Assembly: GCF_049942825.1 (NCBI RefSeq)
Contig: NZ_CP187970.1
Location: 372,001 to 436,000, forward strand
Source of the DNA: Paenibacillus_G sp049942825
GTDB taxonomy: Bacteria; Bacillota; Bacilli; Paenibacillales; NBRC-103111
DNA: 64,000 nt
Direction of reading: 5' to 3'
The position numbers and the translations under genes are program-made. Numbering within the stretch: position 1 is the first letter of the stretch; the number at the start of each line of letters is the position of its first letter. Below the pieces are notes generated by a model that was not told the DNA's origin, searched no databases, and saw only the letters and a program-made list of their open reading frames with translations. This document shows, piece after piece, positions 50,822 to 60,900 of the stretch.

Positions 50822-52480
50822 CTATCCCCGAACGGCCACCAGCGCGGAACGCGGAGCCGAGCTTCCAGACGGATGCTGCCAGGAGCTGACCTGCGGCGTT
50901 CCGGCGCCTGACGCTTCGCCCGGGTGCTGCACCGACAGGAACAGCGTCTGCTCTCCCGGCGTGAACGCCGGGGAGGCAAAGGCCGCCCCGACGGGAGCGG
51001 AGGCGAACGGGGTGACCCCGCTGCCGGCCGGTGCCTTCAGATCAAGCACATACAGGCCGTTGCTGCCGTACCGGCGGTAGGCGGAGCGGAGCAGGCGGTA
51101 CGGCGCCACATCCGCAGCGATCCAGAGCCGGCCGCTGCGGTCGAAGGCAAGATGCCCGGGTGAAGTGAACCCGCTCTGCGGACCGCCGGTGGCCGAGATC
51201 TCGAAGTCGAACGCGAGAGCTCCCGCATCCCCCTCCTCTTCCACGATGCGCAGAATCTGGCCGTGTACGCTCGTATCCACGAGCGAAACGTACAGGCTTC
51301 CGTCCTGCGGATGGAGCGCCGCATCGCCCTGGCGTCCAAGCGGTGTCGCCCCCAGCAGGAGGGCCGCCTCGGCCGCATGGACCAGCACGTCGGCCTGCTC
51401 CCGGAACAGAGCTTGCAGCTGTTCCTGCGTATACTTGACCGCATGCGGCAGATCCAGGCCCGGAGAACGCAGCACTTCCTTCACCGCGTCGACCGACAGC
51501 TCGATCCACCGCCCGTTCTCCAGGTCCGCCGCGTAGAGGGTGCCTTCGGTCAGAAGCTCCGAATTGGCCGTGCCGCGTCCCTCGTCGAACCGGCCGCGGC
51601 TTATGTACTTGAACAGCGGCGACTCTTCGGCTGTATCTCCCATATAGACGGCAGCGCGTCCGTCCCGGGTGAGCTTCATTGGTGCGCCGGAGTGGCGGAA
51701 GCGGCCGAGCGCGGTATGCTTGCGCAGCTTGAAGGAAGGATCTGCCGGATCTATCTCCGCCGCCCAGCCGTAATGGCTCGGGTCCAGCCCCGCATCGTGG
51801 CAGGTGTCGTCCCAGCTGCCTTCGGAGGTCAGCACCGTTCCCCATAAGGTGACGGCGCCGGTCCGGTTGCCGAGCGTCCCCTGTACTTGGACCGCTCCGT
51901 GGACGGCAGCCGCTCCGCGGGCCGGCCCGGTCAGCTCGAACGGGTCGAGACCGGTGATGCGTCTTGCCGCAGGGGAAGCGGGATCCATCCGCCACTGCCC
52001 GTCCATGCCACGGTATACTTCCAGAACGGACGCTCCCTGGTTGTACAGGCAGCTGTGGATCTGCCCTGCCGTGTATGCACCTTCACTGCGGCTGCCGTGG
52101 GCCCACTGCGGGCTGGAGGTCTCATGGTCGACGTACAGAAGACCTTTTACGCGTGAACCGTTCTCCGGCAGGAATACGGCGGAGGCGCTGTCATAACCGA
52201 AGGTATCGCCCTTTGCATTGATGATGTCCCCGTAAGCCGCAATGACGTCATACCGGAAGCCTTGGGGAAGGGTCAGTTCGTCGGTGGAAACGGGCTTCCC
52301 TGCGAGAGAACCGGAGGTAACGACCGGTGTTTCCTGGTCGAAAAGGACAGAGGCCGCCTTGGCCGTACCGCTTCCACCCAGAAGAGATTCGAGACCTGAG
52401 GCTGCCGTGACTAGTGTGGCTGCTCCGGTGCCCAGGTAAGCAAGGAAATGACGCCTGGTAATAGGTTTATTGGTACTCAT
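50822..52480 (-). CDS. PhoX-like phosphatase (DUF839) with a Tat signal peptide
   Basis: The 552-residue protein starts MSTNKPITRRHFLAYLGTGA, a twin-arginine motif (TRRHFLA), with AAS as probable cleavage site near residue 43. The mature chain has PhoX/DUF839 features: GFRYDVIAAYGD, GLLYVDHETSSPQWA, DTCHDAGLDPSHYGW, VYMGDTAEESPLFKYISRG and DAALHPQDGSLYVSL. PhoX enzymes are secreted, folded phosphomonoesterases using calcium and iron. Tat export is consistent with cofactor loading in the cytoplasm. Many DUF839 proteins are only PhoX-like, so the catalytic activity is inference. Ribosome site GGAGGGC before ATG 52480. Confidence 0.85.
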   Translation of the reverse strand: MSTNKPITRRHFLAYLGTGAATLVTAASGLESLLGGSGTAKAASVLFDQETPVVTSGSLAGKPVSTDELTLPQGFRYDVIAAYGDIINAKGDTFGYDSASAVFLPENGSRVKGLLYVDHETSSPQWAHGSRSEGAYTAGQIHSCLYNQGASVLEVYRGMDGQWRMDPASPAARRITGLDPFELTGPARGAAAVHGAVQVQGTLGNRTGAVTLWGTVLTSEGSWDDTCHDAGLDPSHYGWAAEIDPADPSFKLRKHTALGRFRHSGAPMKLTRDGRAAVYMGDTAEESPLFKYISRGRFDEGRGTANSELLTEGTLYAADLENGRWIELSVDAVKEVLRSPGLDLPHAVKYTQEQLQALFREQADVLVHAAEAALLLGATPLGRQGDAALHPQDGSLYVSLVDTSVHGQILRIVEEEGDAGALAFDFEISATGGPQSGFTSPGHLAFDRSGRLWIAADVAPYRLLRSAYRRYGSNGLYVLDLKAPAGSGVTPFASAPVGAAFASPAFTPGEQTLFLSVQHPGEASGAGTPQVSSWQHPSGSSAPRSALVAVRG

Positions 52481-52688
52481 ATGCCCTCCGGATGTCGATT
52501 AATGTTATTCTATGTCGTATCGTGGAAGATGGAGAAAAATATATAGTAGGATCGGACTGCTTTCATATATAATAGATTAGCATAAATATACAATGGCAAC
52601 TAGGACTCATATGATAAATTTCTTCAGCTTCAATAGGTACAGCAGGTTGGATGAAGGCGGCTGACGTAATAAAAGGAGGGGCTTGCCA

Positions 52689-53168
52689 TTGAAGATGTGC
52701 CCGGTTTGTCCGGAGGATGAGGCCCTGCTGTATTCGCTGTACGGGGCTTCACGGCAGGAGGAGCTGGATGCCTGGGGCTGGAGACCGCAGGAACGGGAGG
52801 CGTTCCTCGGCATGCAGTACCGGCTTCAGCAGCAGTCTTACCGGTCGCAGTATCCGGAGTCGGACCATTGGATCATCGTTCATGAGGAGCAGCGCGTAGG
52901 CCAGGTCCGGATTGACCGTAGCGGGGACGATCTTAGGCTCGTCGATCTCTCGCTGCTGCCGGCTTGGCGCGGCAGGGGAATCGGAACTCAGCTTCTGCGG
53001 GAGCTTCAGATGGAAGCGGGGGCCGCGGGCCGGAGCATCCTTCTGAGCGTGGTGGAGGGCAGTCCCGCTGGCCGGCTGTATGAGCGGCTCGGGTTCGAGA
53101 CGGTGGGGCAGCCCTCCGTCTACCGGCAGATGCGGTGGAAACCTTACATGGGCCATGTCGTTAAGTGA
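52689..53168 (+). CDS. GNAT-family N-acetyltransferase
   Basis: A 159-residue acetyltransferase with acetyl-CoA-binding motif A LLPAWRGRGIGTQLLREL (RGxGIGxxL) and motif B LYERLGFETVGQPSVYRQMR. The N-terminus VCPEDEALLYSLYGASRQEE is typical of this GNAT group. I started it at TTG 52689 because it has the best-spaced AGGAGGGG. TTG 52683 would be too close and ATG 52695 too far. The substrate is unknown. It precedes the collar-protein genes but is separated by about 96 nt. Confidence 0.85.
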   Translation: MKMCPVCPEDEALLYSLYGASRQEELDAWGWRPQEREAFLGMQYRLQQQSYRSQYPESDHWIIVHEEQRVGQVRIDRSGDDLRLVDLSLLPAWRGRGIGTQLLRELQMEAGAAGRSILLSVVEGSPAGRLYERLGFETVGQPSVYRQMRWKPYMGHVVK

Positions 53169-53264
53169 CCCCGAGATGAGCTGCAGGACCTTCAACTTCT
53201 GTAGAACTCTGCTGTAAACGCAATCATGCGATTGCGAGGAAAAATCAGATCAGGATGTGATTCC

Positions 53265-53789
53265 ATGTCAGAACCTTATATTGGCGAGATCCGCATGTTC
53301 GGCGGCAATTTTGCTCCGGTCGGCTGGGCCTTATGTCATGGTCAGCTGCTGCCGATTTCGGAGAATGATGCCCTATTCACATTGATCGGCACCACATACG
53401 GAGGCGACGGACAGACGACGTTCGCCCTGCCGGACCTGCGAGGCAGAGCTCCCGTCCACCAGGGTAAGAATCCCATAACGCAGAGCAGCTTTGCTCTCGG
53501 GCAGATGGGCGGTGTGGAGACCGTGACGCTGACTCAGGGGAACATTCCATCGCATACCCACCCGGTGCGGGCACAGAAGGAGCCGGGTACGACCGGCAGT
53601 CCTGCAGGCGGTCTGTGGGCGGCCTCCGCAGTCAATCCTTATGCGGTACCCGGCGGTACACCCAGCGGAACCATGCATCCGGCAGCGGTATCCCCGGCAG
53701 GCGGGAATCAGCCGCATGACAACATGATGCCGTATCTCGCGGTCAATTTTATCATATCTCTTGAGGGGATTTATCCGTCTCAGAATTAG
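53265..53789 (+). CDS. Phage tail collar / Mdp-type domain protein 1
   Basis: This 174-residue protein has the tail-collar signature IGEIRMFGGNFAPVGWALCH, GTTYGGDGQTTFALPDLRGR and IPSHTHPV. It ends with the conserved QPHDNMMPYLAVNFIISLEG. The HTH triplet in SHTH is the metal-binding motif of short tail fibres. Such genes occur singly or in small sets in Paenibacillaceae, away from prophages, and are labelled microcystin-dependent-type (MdpB). No secretion signal is present. It is the first of three tandem paralogs (gaps 35 and 33 nt) leading to the giant surface protein. Confidence 0.9.
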   Translation: MSEPYIGEIRMFGGNFAPVGWALCHGQLLPISENDALFTLIGTTYGGDGQTTFALPDLRGRAPVHQGKNPITQSSFALGQMGGVETVTLTQGNIPSHTHPVRAQKEPGTTGSPAGGLWAASAVNPYAVPGGTPSGTMHPAAVSPAGGNQPHDNMMPYLAVNFIISLEGIYPSQN

Positions 53790-53824
53790 TGCATTGAAGT
53801 TTTTTGGCAAAGGAGCATGCGGTA

Positions 53825-54325
53825 ATGAGCGAAGATTTTATAGGCGAGATCAGGGCATTCTCTTTCGGTTACGCCCCCAGGGGATGGATGCCGTGCAACG
53901 GTCAGCTGTTGGCGATTAATCTGAACCAGGCCTTGTTCTCCATCCTTGGCACCAATTACGGCGGGAACGGACAGACCAACTTTGCGCTGCCTGATCTTCG
54001 GGGCCGGGTGCCCGTCCACCCGGGCACAGGGATCACACTGGGCATGATCGCGGGCGAGGAGTCCCATACGCTGACCGTGAACGAAATCCCCTCTCATACG
54101 CATCAAATCATGGGGAGTTCCTCCGAAGCTTCGACGAATCAGCCGGCAGGTGCCGTCTGGGCGAAGCAGACGGCGGCAGGCTATGATACGGCGGCTGCGA
54201 ACACGGTTATGGGTTCCGCCGCACTGTCTTCCGCAGGAAGCTCGCAGCCTCACAACAATATGCAGCCCTACGGTGTAGTTCAATTTTGCATTTGCGTCGA
54301 AGGGATATATCCATCCAGAGAGTAA
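53825..54325 (+). CDS. Phage tail collar / Mdp-type domain protein 2
   Basis: The 166-residue second paralog starts MSEDFIGEIRAFSFGYAPRG. It retains GTNYGGNGQTNFALPDLRGR and IPSHTHQI, and ends in QPHNNMQPYGVVQFCICVEG. It diverges from protein 1 mainly in the middle insert (GSSSEASTNQPAGAVWAKQT), the variable tip region of collar proteins. Start ATG 53825 has AAGGAG upstream. Paralog variation in the insert suggests different binding partners. Confidence 0.9.
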   Translation: MSEDFIGEIRAFSFGYAPRGWMPCNGQLLAINLNQALFSILGTNYGGNGQTNFALPDLRGRVPVHPGTGITLGMIAGEESHTLTVNEIPSHTHQIMGSSSEASTNQPAGAVWAKQTAAGYDTAAANTVMGSAALSSAGSSQPHNNMQPYGVVQFCICVEGIYPSRE

Positions 54326-54358
54326 CCCATTTACCGAGAGAAAGGAGTGGATGCCGAC

Positions 54359-54880
54359 TTGGAACCGTTTGTTGGTGAAATCCGGATATTTGCAGGGAAT
54401 TTTCCGCCGAAGAACTGGGCTTTCTGTAACGGGCAGCTGATGCCGATCATTCAGAACACCGCTTTATTTTCCCTTCTCGGCACAATGTATGGGGGGGACG
54501 GCAAGACCACCTTCGCCCTGCCGAACCTTATGGGCCGGGCGCCTATCGGCTTCGGTCAAGGACCCGGGTTAACGAACCGGACGCAGGGAGAGGCGGGAGG
54601 CAGTGCGGCGGTTACGCTGCTGAATTCGCAGATGCCTTATCACACGCACTTGGCAGCAGCCCATTCCTCATCCACGCAGTCCAGCCCGGAAGGGGCGGTC
54701 TGGTCGAAGACGGGGGGACGGCAGGGGCCTGCCGCTTATGCCGCTGCTGCGCCGGACACGCCAATGAGCCCGCAGGCGCTGGGCATTACGGGAGGCAACC
54801 AGCCGCACAACAACCGGCAGCCTTACCTTGCGGTGAATTACATTATCGCTCTGCAGGGCATATTCCCGCAGCGTAATTAA
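54359..54880 (+). CDS. Phage tail collar / Mdp-type domain protein 3
   Basis: The 173-residue third paralog. I chose TTG 54359 (MEPFVGEIRIFAGN), because family members start here and AAAGGAG is 11 nt upstream; GTG 54347 is adjacent to that site and too close. It keeps GTMYGGDGKTTFALPNLMGR and the metal triplet as YHTH (MPYHTHLAAA), and ends QPHNNRQPYLAVNYIIALQG. The giant Ig/SLH protein starts 68 nt downstream in the same orientation. Confidence 0.9.
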   Translation: MEPFVGEIRIFAGNFPPKNWAFCNGQLMPIIQNTALFSLLGTMYGGDGKTTFALPNLMGRAPIGFGQGPGLTNRTQGEAGGSAAVTLLNSQMPYHTHLAAAHSSSTQSSPEGAVWSKTGGRQGPAAYAAAAPDTPMSPQALGITGGNQPHNNRQPYLAVNYIIALQGIFPQRN

Positions 54881-54948
54881 TCCGTTGAGCCAATAGTTGA
54901 GATCCCGGTGCCGGATCGAAGGGTGACCGGGAGGACCAGGGAGGTCAC

Positions 54949-57900
54949 ATGTTGAATCGGACACTTGCTCCGGATGCCGCATCGGCCGCTTCGGCGGCCT
55001 TTCGTCTGATGCGGTGGAGTTTATTTTGTTTATGGACGGTGCTGGTTATCCTGCTTGTACCGGATGGTACCGTTCAGGCGGCGACTTTTACCGTCAATCA
55101 TACCGCTGATACCGCTGACGCTGCACCAGGCGACGGGGTGTGCGCCGATGCATCCGGTGCGTCCGGGAAATGCACGCTCCGTGCGGCGATTATGGAGTCG
55201 AATGCACTCCCCGGCGCTGATACGGTCAACGTGCCTCCGGGCGTGTATACGCTCACCAGGAACGGAACAGACGAGAATGGGGCGGCCACAGGGGATCTGG
55301 ATATCCTGGGGGATCTCGTGCTTGTAGGTGCGGGTGGCAATGCAGAGGGTGATCCTGCAGCGACGGTGATCCAGGCGGGCGCGAGCAGTGGTGCGGGCAT
55401 TGACCGAGTGATCGATATCAACCCAAATCTCGACTTGAACGTGAACGTAACGATTCAGGCGCTGACCGTCCGGTACGGCCGGGGGACAGACGAGTATGGC
55501 GCCGGCATTGCTGCCGATTCAGGCAGCGGAACGATTCGGATCTATAACTCTATCGTAAGCGGCAATACGTCAGTCAACGGGAACGGTGCCGGTTTGTATC
55601 TGTCTGGCGGCAATCCGGCGGGGAAGCTCCTCGTCGACAAAAGCCGAATCACCGGCAACAACTCCTATAACCGCGGGGGCGGGATTTTTGTGGAGGGCGT
55701 AACGCCTTTCATCATGACGGACACGACCGTTGAGAACAATACAGCAACGGGGGGGAGTGGGGGCGGCCTTTTCCTTATGGGAGACGCCCAGCGAACGGTC
55801 TCCTCCAGCACCATTGCGGGGAACTCCGCGACGGGAACGGCCGGAAGCAGTCTTGACGGTCTCGGCGGAGGTGTCTATGCCATATCTAAACTGAATCTGG
55901 ATAATTCTACGGTCAGCGGAAATACGGCAGTGAAGGGGGGCGGCGGTCTGCAGCTGGCTTACGCGGTGGAAGGCGCCTACCTTGTCCGCAATGCAACGAT
56001 CTACGGAAATACGGCGGATTCGGACAATAATGCTTCCGGCAGCGGTGGAGGGATCGGGGTCCAGGCCGGCACGGCTTCTCCGCTGATCCACAATACCATT
56101 GTCGCAGGCAACAAGCTCGGTTCCCAGGCGGCCAGCGATATTTTCGGCACAGCCGCAGGGGGCAGCAGCTATAACCTGATCGGTACCGGCGGATCCGGCG
56201 GGCTCGTCAACGGGGCGGCCGGCAACCAAACCGGCGTCAGCGATCTGCGGCTCGGTGCGCTTGCCGACAACGGCGGGTCGACCAAGACGCATGCGCTGCT
56301 CGCTGGCAGTCCGGCGCTCGATGCGGGTACAGCCGCCCAGGCGCCGGGAGCGGCAGACCAGCGGGGCACGGCATTTGCCCGTACGGCGGATGCGGCTGAT
56401 GCTGACACGGCGGCAGCCGTCGATATCGGTGCGTTCGAAGCGCACCCGAGCGTCGAGGACTTGCAGGATGCTGCGATGGGTACGGGCGGGACGCTGCAGA
56501 TTCCGTTCCATATCGGAGATGCGGATCTTGGCGTGGATACGGTGACCGCGGTCTCGAGCGATCCACAGCTGATCCCTAACGCGGGAGAGAACCTCGCCGT
56601 TTCTGGCAGCGGTGGCACACGGACGCTTACAGTCAAGCCGGCAGCCGGACAAAGCGGTACGGCGACGATTACGGTGACCGTTAGTCACCAAGTCGGCGGC
56701 GCTGTCCGGTCTATGACGGATTCGTTCCAAGTCACCGTCACGGCCCAGCCGGATCTTGCGATCACGAAGACACATACGGGGAATTTCCGTAAGAGCCAGA
56801 CCGGAACGTATACGATTACGGTCACGAACGTAGGCTCGGCACCGACAAGCGGCGTGGTTACGGTAGAAGATTGGCTTCCGGCGGGATTAACATTCGTTAA
56901 TGTACAAGCTGCCAGTTGGTCCTGTGTTACTGGACAAGAACCGACACAGTGTTCATCGGCACAAGTTTTAGGACCGGGGGACAGCTATGACCCGATCGTG
57001 CTAACCGTGAGTGTTCAGGAGGAAGCGGCATCGACGGTAACGAACCGGGCTGTCGTCTCCGGCGGAGGCGATGTTAACCCGTCCAATAATACCGCAGAGG
57101 ACAGCACGATCATCGAGTCGAAGGCAGCGACGACGACTAGTCTGACTTCCTCGAAGACGCCGAGCGTCTATGGGGAGAGTGTAACTTGGACGGCCACCGT
57201 ATCAGTGGTGGGGCAGGAAACAGGTACGCTGACCGGCAAGGTTACGTTCAAGGATGGCACCAACGAGCTTGGCACCGCAGATCTGGATGCCACTGGAACT
57301 GCAGGCATCTCGTCGGGAGTACTGGCGGTGGGCATCCACCGCATCACAGCGGAGTACAGCGGATCGGCTAATTATCTGGGCAGCGTATCGCCAGTTGTGG
57401 AGCAGACGGTTCTTTTCGGATCGACACAGACAGAAGTGATCGCATCCGCTCCGTCAGGCGTTTACGGCCAGCCGGTTACGTTCACGGCCGCTGTTACAGC
57501 AGTGGCTCCGGCAAGCGGTACGCCGGCCGGGACTGTGACGTTCAAGGAAGGGAACACCGAGCTAGGTACGGCGGCGCTGGATGGAACGGGGACGGCCTCG
57601 CTGCCTGTGAACAAGCTGACCGCCGGGACGCACCGTATTACGGCGGTCTATAGCGGCTCAACTTCATTTGCCAGCAGTGTCTCTGCAGGGCTCGACTATA
57701 CGGTGGAGCGTGCCGATACGGCTGTGACGTTGAATGCGGCGCCGGCCTCATCCGCAGTATACGGCGAGCCGGTTATCCTGACAGCACAGGTGGCTGTGCA
57801 GACACCGGGTGCCGGTACGCTGTCGGGTACGGTTCAGTTCATGGAAGGCGGTACGGCGCTCGGAACAGCGGCCGTGGGTGGAAGCGGTCAAGCGGTCTTT

Positions 57901-60900
57901 ACTCTTCCATCGCCGCTGGAAATCGGAACGCATGAATTTACAGCCGTCTATACAGGTGATGCGAACTTCAATGGGAGCACTTCGGCCCCGGCCAACCCTT
58001 TGACCGTGGACCCAGCGTCAACAATGCTGAACCTCACTGGATCCGTTGCAGCCAGCGTATATGGTGAGTCTGTCACTTGGACAGCCCAGGTTACCGTGAC
58101 TGCACCGGGTGGCGGAGCTCCTGCGGGAAGCGTTACGTTCATGGAGGGGATGGAAGTTCTCGCAACAGCCGAATTGGATGGAAGCGGAGCGGCCTCTTGG
58201 AATACATCGGGTCTTAGTGTCGGTGCTCATACGATTACCGCAGTATTTGAGGGCAGCGCCAGTCATACTGGTAGCTCGGGTTCAGCCAACTTGCAGGTAG
58301 GGCAGGCGGACACGACTGCGGAGATTGGCTCTAGCGTTTCCTCAAGCGTCTATGGCGAGCCAGTCAAACTTACAGCTAAAGTTAAGGTGAATGCACCCGG
58401 CAGTGGTGTACCAAGCGGCATGGTTACCTTCAAAAACGGTGCTGAAGTGCTTGGCACTGCCCTGCTGGATGCGAAAGGGATAGCGGTCTGGACTGTTGAG
58501 CCCGGCTTCCCGGTCGGCTCGTACGCTTCGTTGACCGCCGAGTATGCGGGCGATGAACGGTACACCTCCAGCATCTCTACAGCTCTTTCGGCCTTTACAG
58601 TTGCCCAAGCGGCGACCTCTACCAAATTGACAAGCGATCCAGAAAGGACAGCCGTCGACGAGACGGTCATCCTGACCGCAGCGGTCTCGGTAACGGACCC
58701 TGGGAAAGGGCAGCCGGGCGGAACCGTGACCTTCAAGGAAGGGGCCGACGTGATCCGTAAGGTCAATATAGATGACACCGGCATCGCTAAGTGGCCCATA
58801 CCTAAGCTGACAAAAGGCGAGCACAACTACACCGCCGAGTACAGCGGGGATGCTTCCTTTGAAGGGAGTGTTTCATCTGAAGTGAAGGTCACTGCCGATC
58901 TACGGCCGACCACTACCTCGCTGGAGGGAACGGTTACCGGGTTTGTCTATGGCGAGAAGGTAAAGCTGACGGTCAAAGTGAAGTCCACAGGTACAACGCC
59001 GACAGGAGAGGTTGTGCTCCTTAGCGGTGCTACAGAGCTGGGCCACGGAGTCCTTGAGGCAGACGGTTTAGCCGTAATTGGACTGACAGAGTTTGTGCCG
59101 GGTACTTATAACCTCACCGCATCCTATGCCGGTGATGGTCTCCATGCGAAAAGCGTATCAGCCTTTACCCTGACCATAGACCGGGCCGCAACCTCGACGG
59201 CGGTATTGCCTTCGGTGAGTGACGCGGTTTATGGAGAGAGCGTCAATTTGAGTGCCAAAGTGCTTGTCATTGCTCCAGGAATGGGCAAGCCAAGCGGGAC
59301 GGTCAGCTTCCTGCGGGACGGCCAGCTTCTGGGCGAAGCTCCGCTGGACGCTGGGGGGAATGCTCTTCTTAAGGATATTACTTTGCCGCTGGGAAGCTCG
59401 GAGATCAAGGCCGTATATGCGGATGGCAATCCGCTGTATAAGGGCAGTGTCTCCTCCCCGATAAAAGTAATGGTAAGGGATCCGGGACTTCAGCTCGACA
59501 GTTACATCTACACTCTTCGTCTCGGTGAAAGTCATGCGACGGTGGTGACAGCCGTCTACGGACCAGGCGTACTCCGTGACGTGACCGCCCAATCTATCTT
59601 CTTCAGCACCAATTCATCGGTTGCTAAAGTGGATACTGCGGGCAAGGTAACGGCGGTCGGCTTCGGAAAGGCCGACATTACCGCCCAATATGGCAGTGAG
59701 CAGGCGGTTGCCAGCGTAACGGTGACGAGCACTATCCTAAAGTCGTTGACACTGTCCGAGGGTAAGGCCGTTCTTGAGCCGGGCAAAACCGACACCTACG
59801 AAGCGATCGTGGGCAGCGGTGTCAGCACCATCGATATCCGAGCGGAGGCAGAGGACGCGGATGCCAAGGTATCGATCAACGGCGCTACAGCCGTAAAGGG
59901 AGCGGCATCGGTGAAAGCCGATCTCTCCGAAGGGCTGAATACCTTCGACATTACCGTTACCGCCCCGGACGGCTCCAAGAAGGAGTACATCCTGAAGGTC
60001 ACCCGTCAACACTCGAGTTCGAGCGGTGGGAATGGCGGCGGTTCGGACAATGGCGGCGGAAGCGATAACGACGGCGGCACGGGCAGCAGTGGCGGCGGTA
60101 CGGGGGGCGGCGAGCTCCCTGACCCTGCACCGAAACCGGAAGTGCCGGCAGCAGATGACACACCGTGGCTGATTCCAGTTCGGCCGGGCGGCACCGAATT
60201 CGTGCCGCTCGCGGGTACCGTGAGCCATAATGGCTCGACCACGGTAGTCAGCCTGAGCGAGGGAGCCGTCAAGGATAAGCTCGACGGCAAGAAAGGACCG
60301 AAGGTCTTCCTCATCACTGTGCCGGAGGGAGTGCAGCGTGCACAGATCGAGATCTCCAGCGGCATCATGTCACTGATCGGAACAGGCCATGGGGCCAGCA
60401 GTGTGGGTGTTGCCGCAGACGGGGCCTCGTTCGATCTGCCGGTGCGGCTCTTCACACCGGAGGCGCTGGCCAGAGCACTGGGAATCAGTGCCGCGGACGC
60501 CGGGCAGGCCCGCATCTTGATTGCGATTACGGCCAAGCCGGCGCCGGCAGGCGTGGATGCGGCATCCGCCCGCCTGTATGACTTCTCCATCGTGGTGGAA
60601 GCCGGCGGACGGACCTATCCTTACGATCAGTACAAGGGCGTCTACCTGACCAAAGCTTTCGGGCTCCGGCCTTCGGCCAATGCCAATCAGGCTGCCGGTA
60701 TCAGCATCAGCGGGGAAGGCACGGTGTACCCGGTTCCGTTTGAAAAGGCGGAGGTGAAGGGTTCCACGGTTCTTGTACTGAAAGCTGATCATAACGGAAC
60801 CTTCGGTGTGATCACACATTCCACCGGCTTTACGGATACCGCGGGAACATGGGCCCAGGATGCGATTGAGCGGCTAAGCGGCCGGCTCGTCGTGGATGGT

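Noticed and set aside
53265..54880. Prophage or contractile injection system because of the tail collar domains
   Set aside because: No tube, sheath, baseplate, capsid, terminase or lysis genes flank the three genes; isolated collar-domain sets are known in such genomes.
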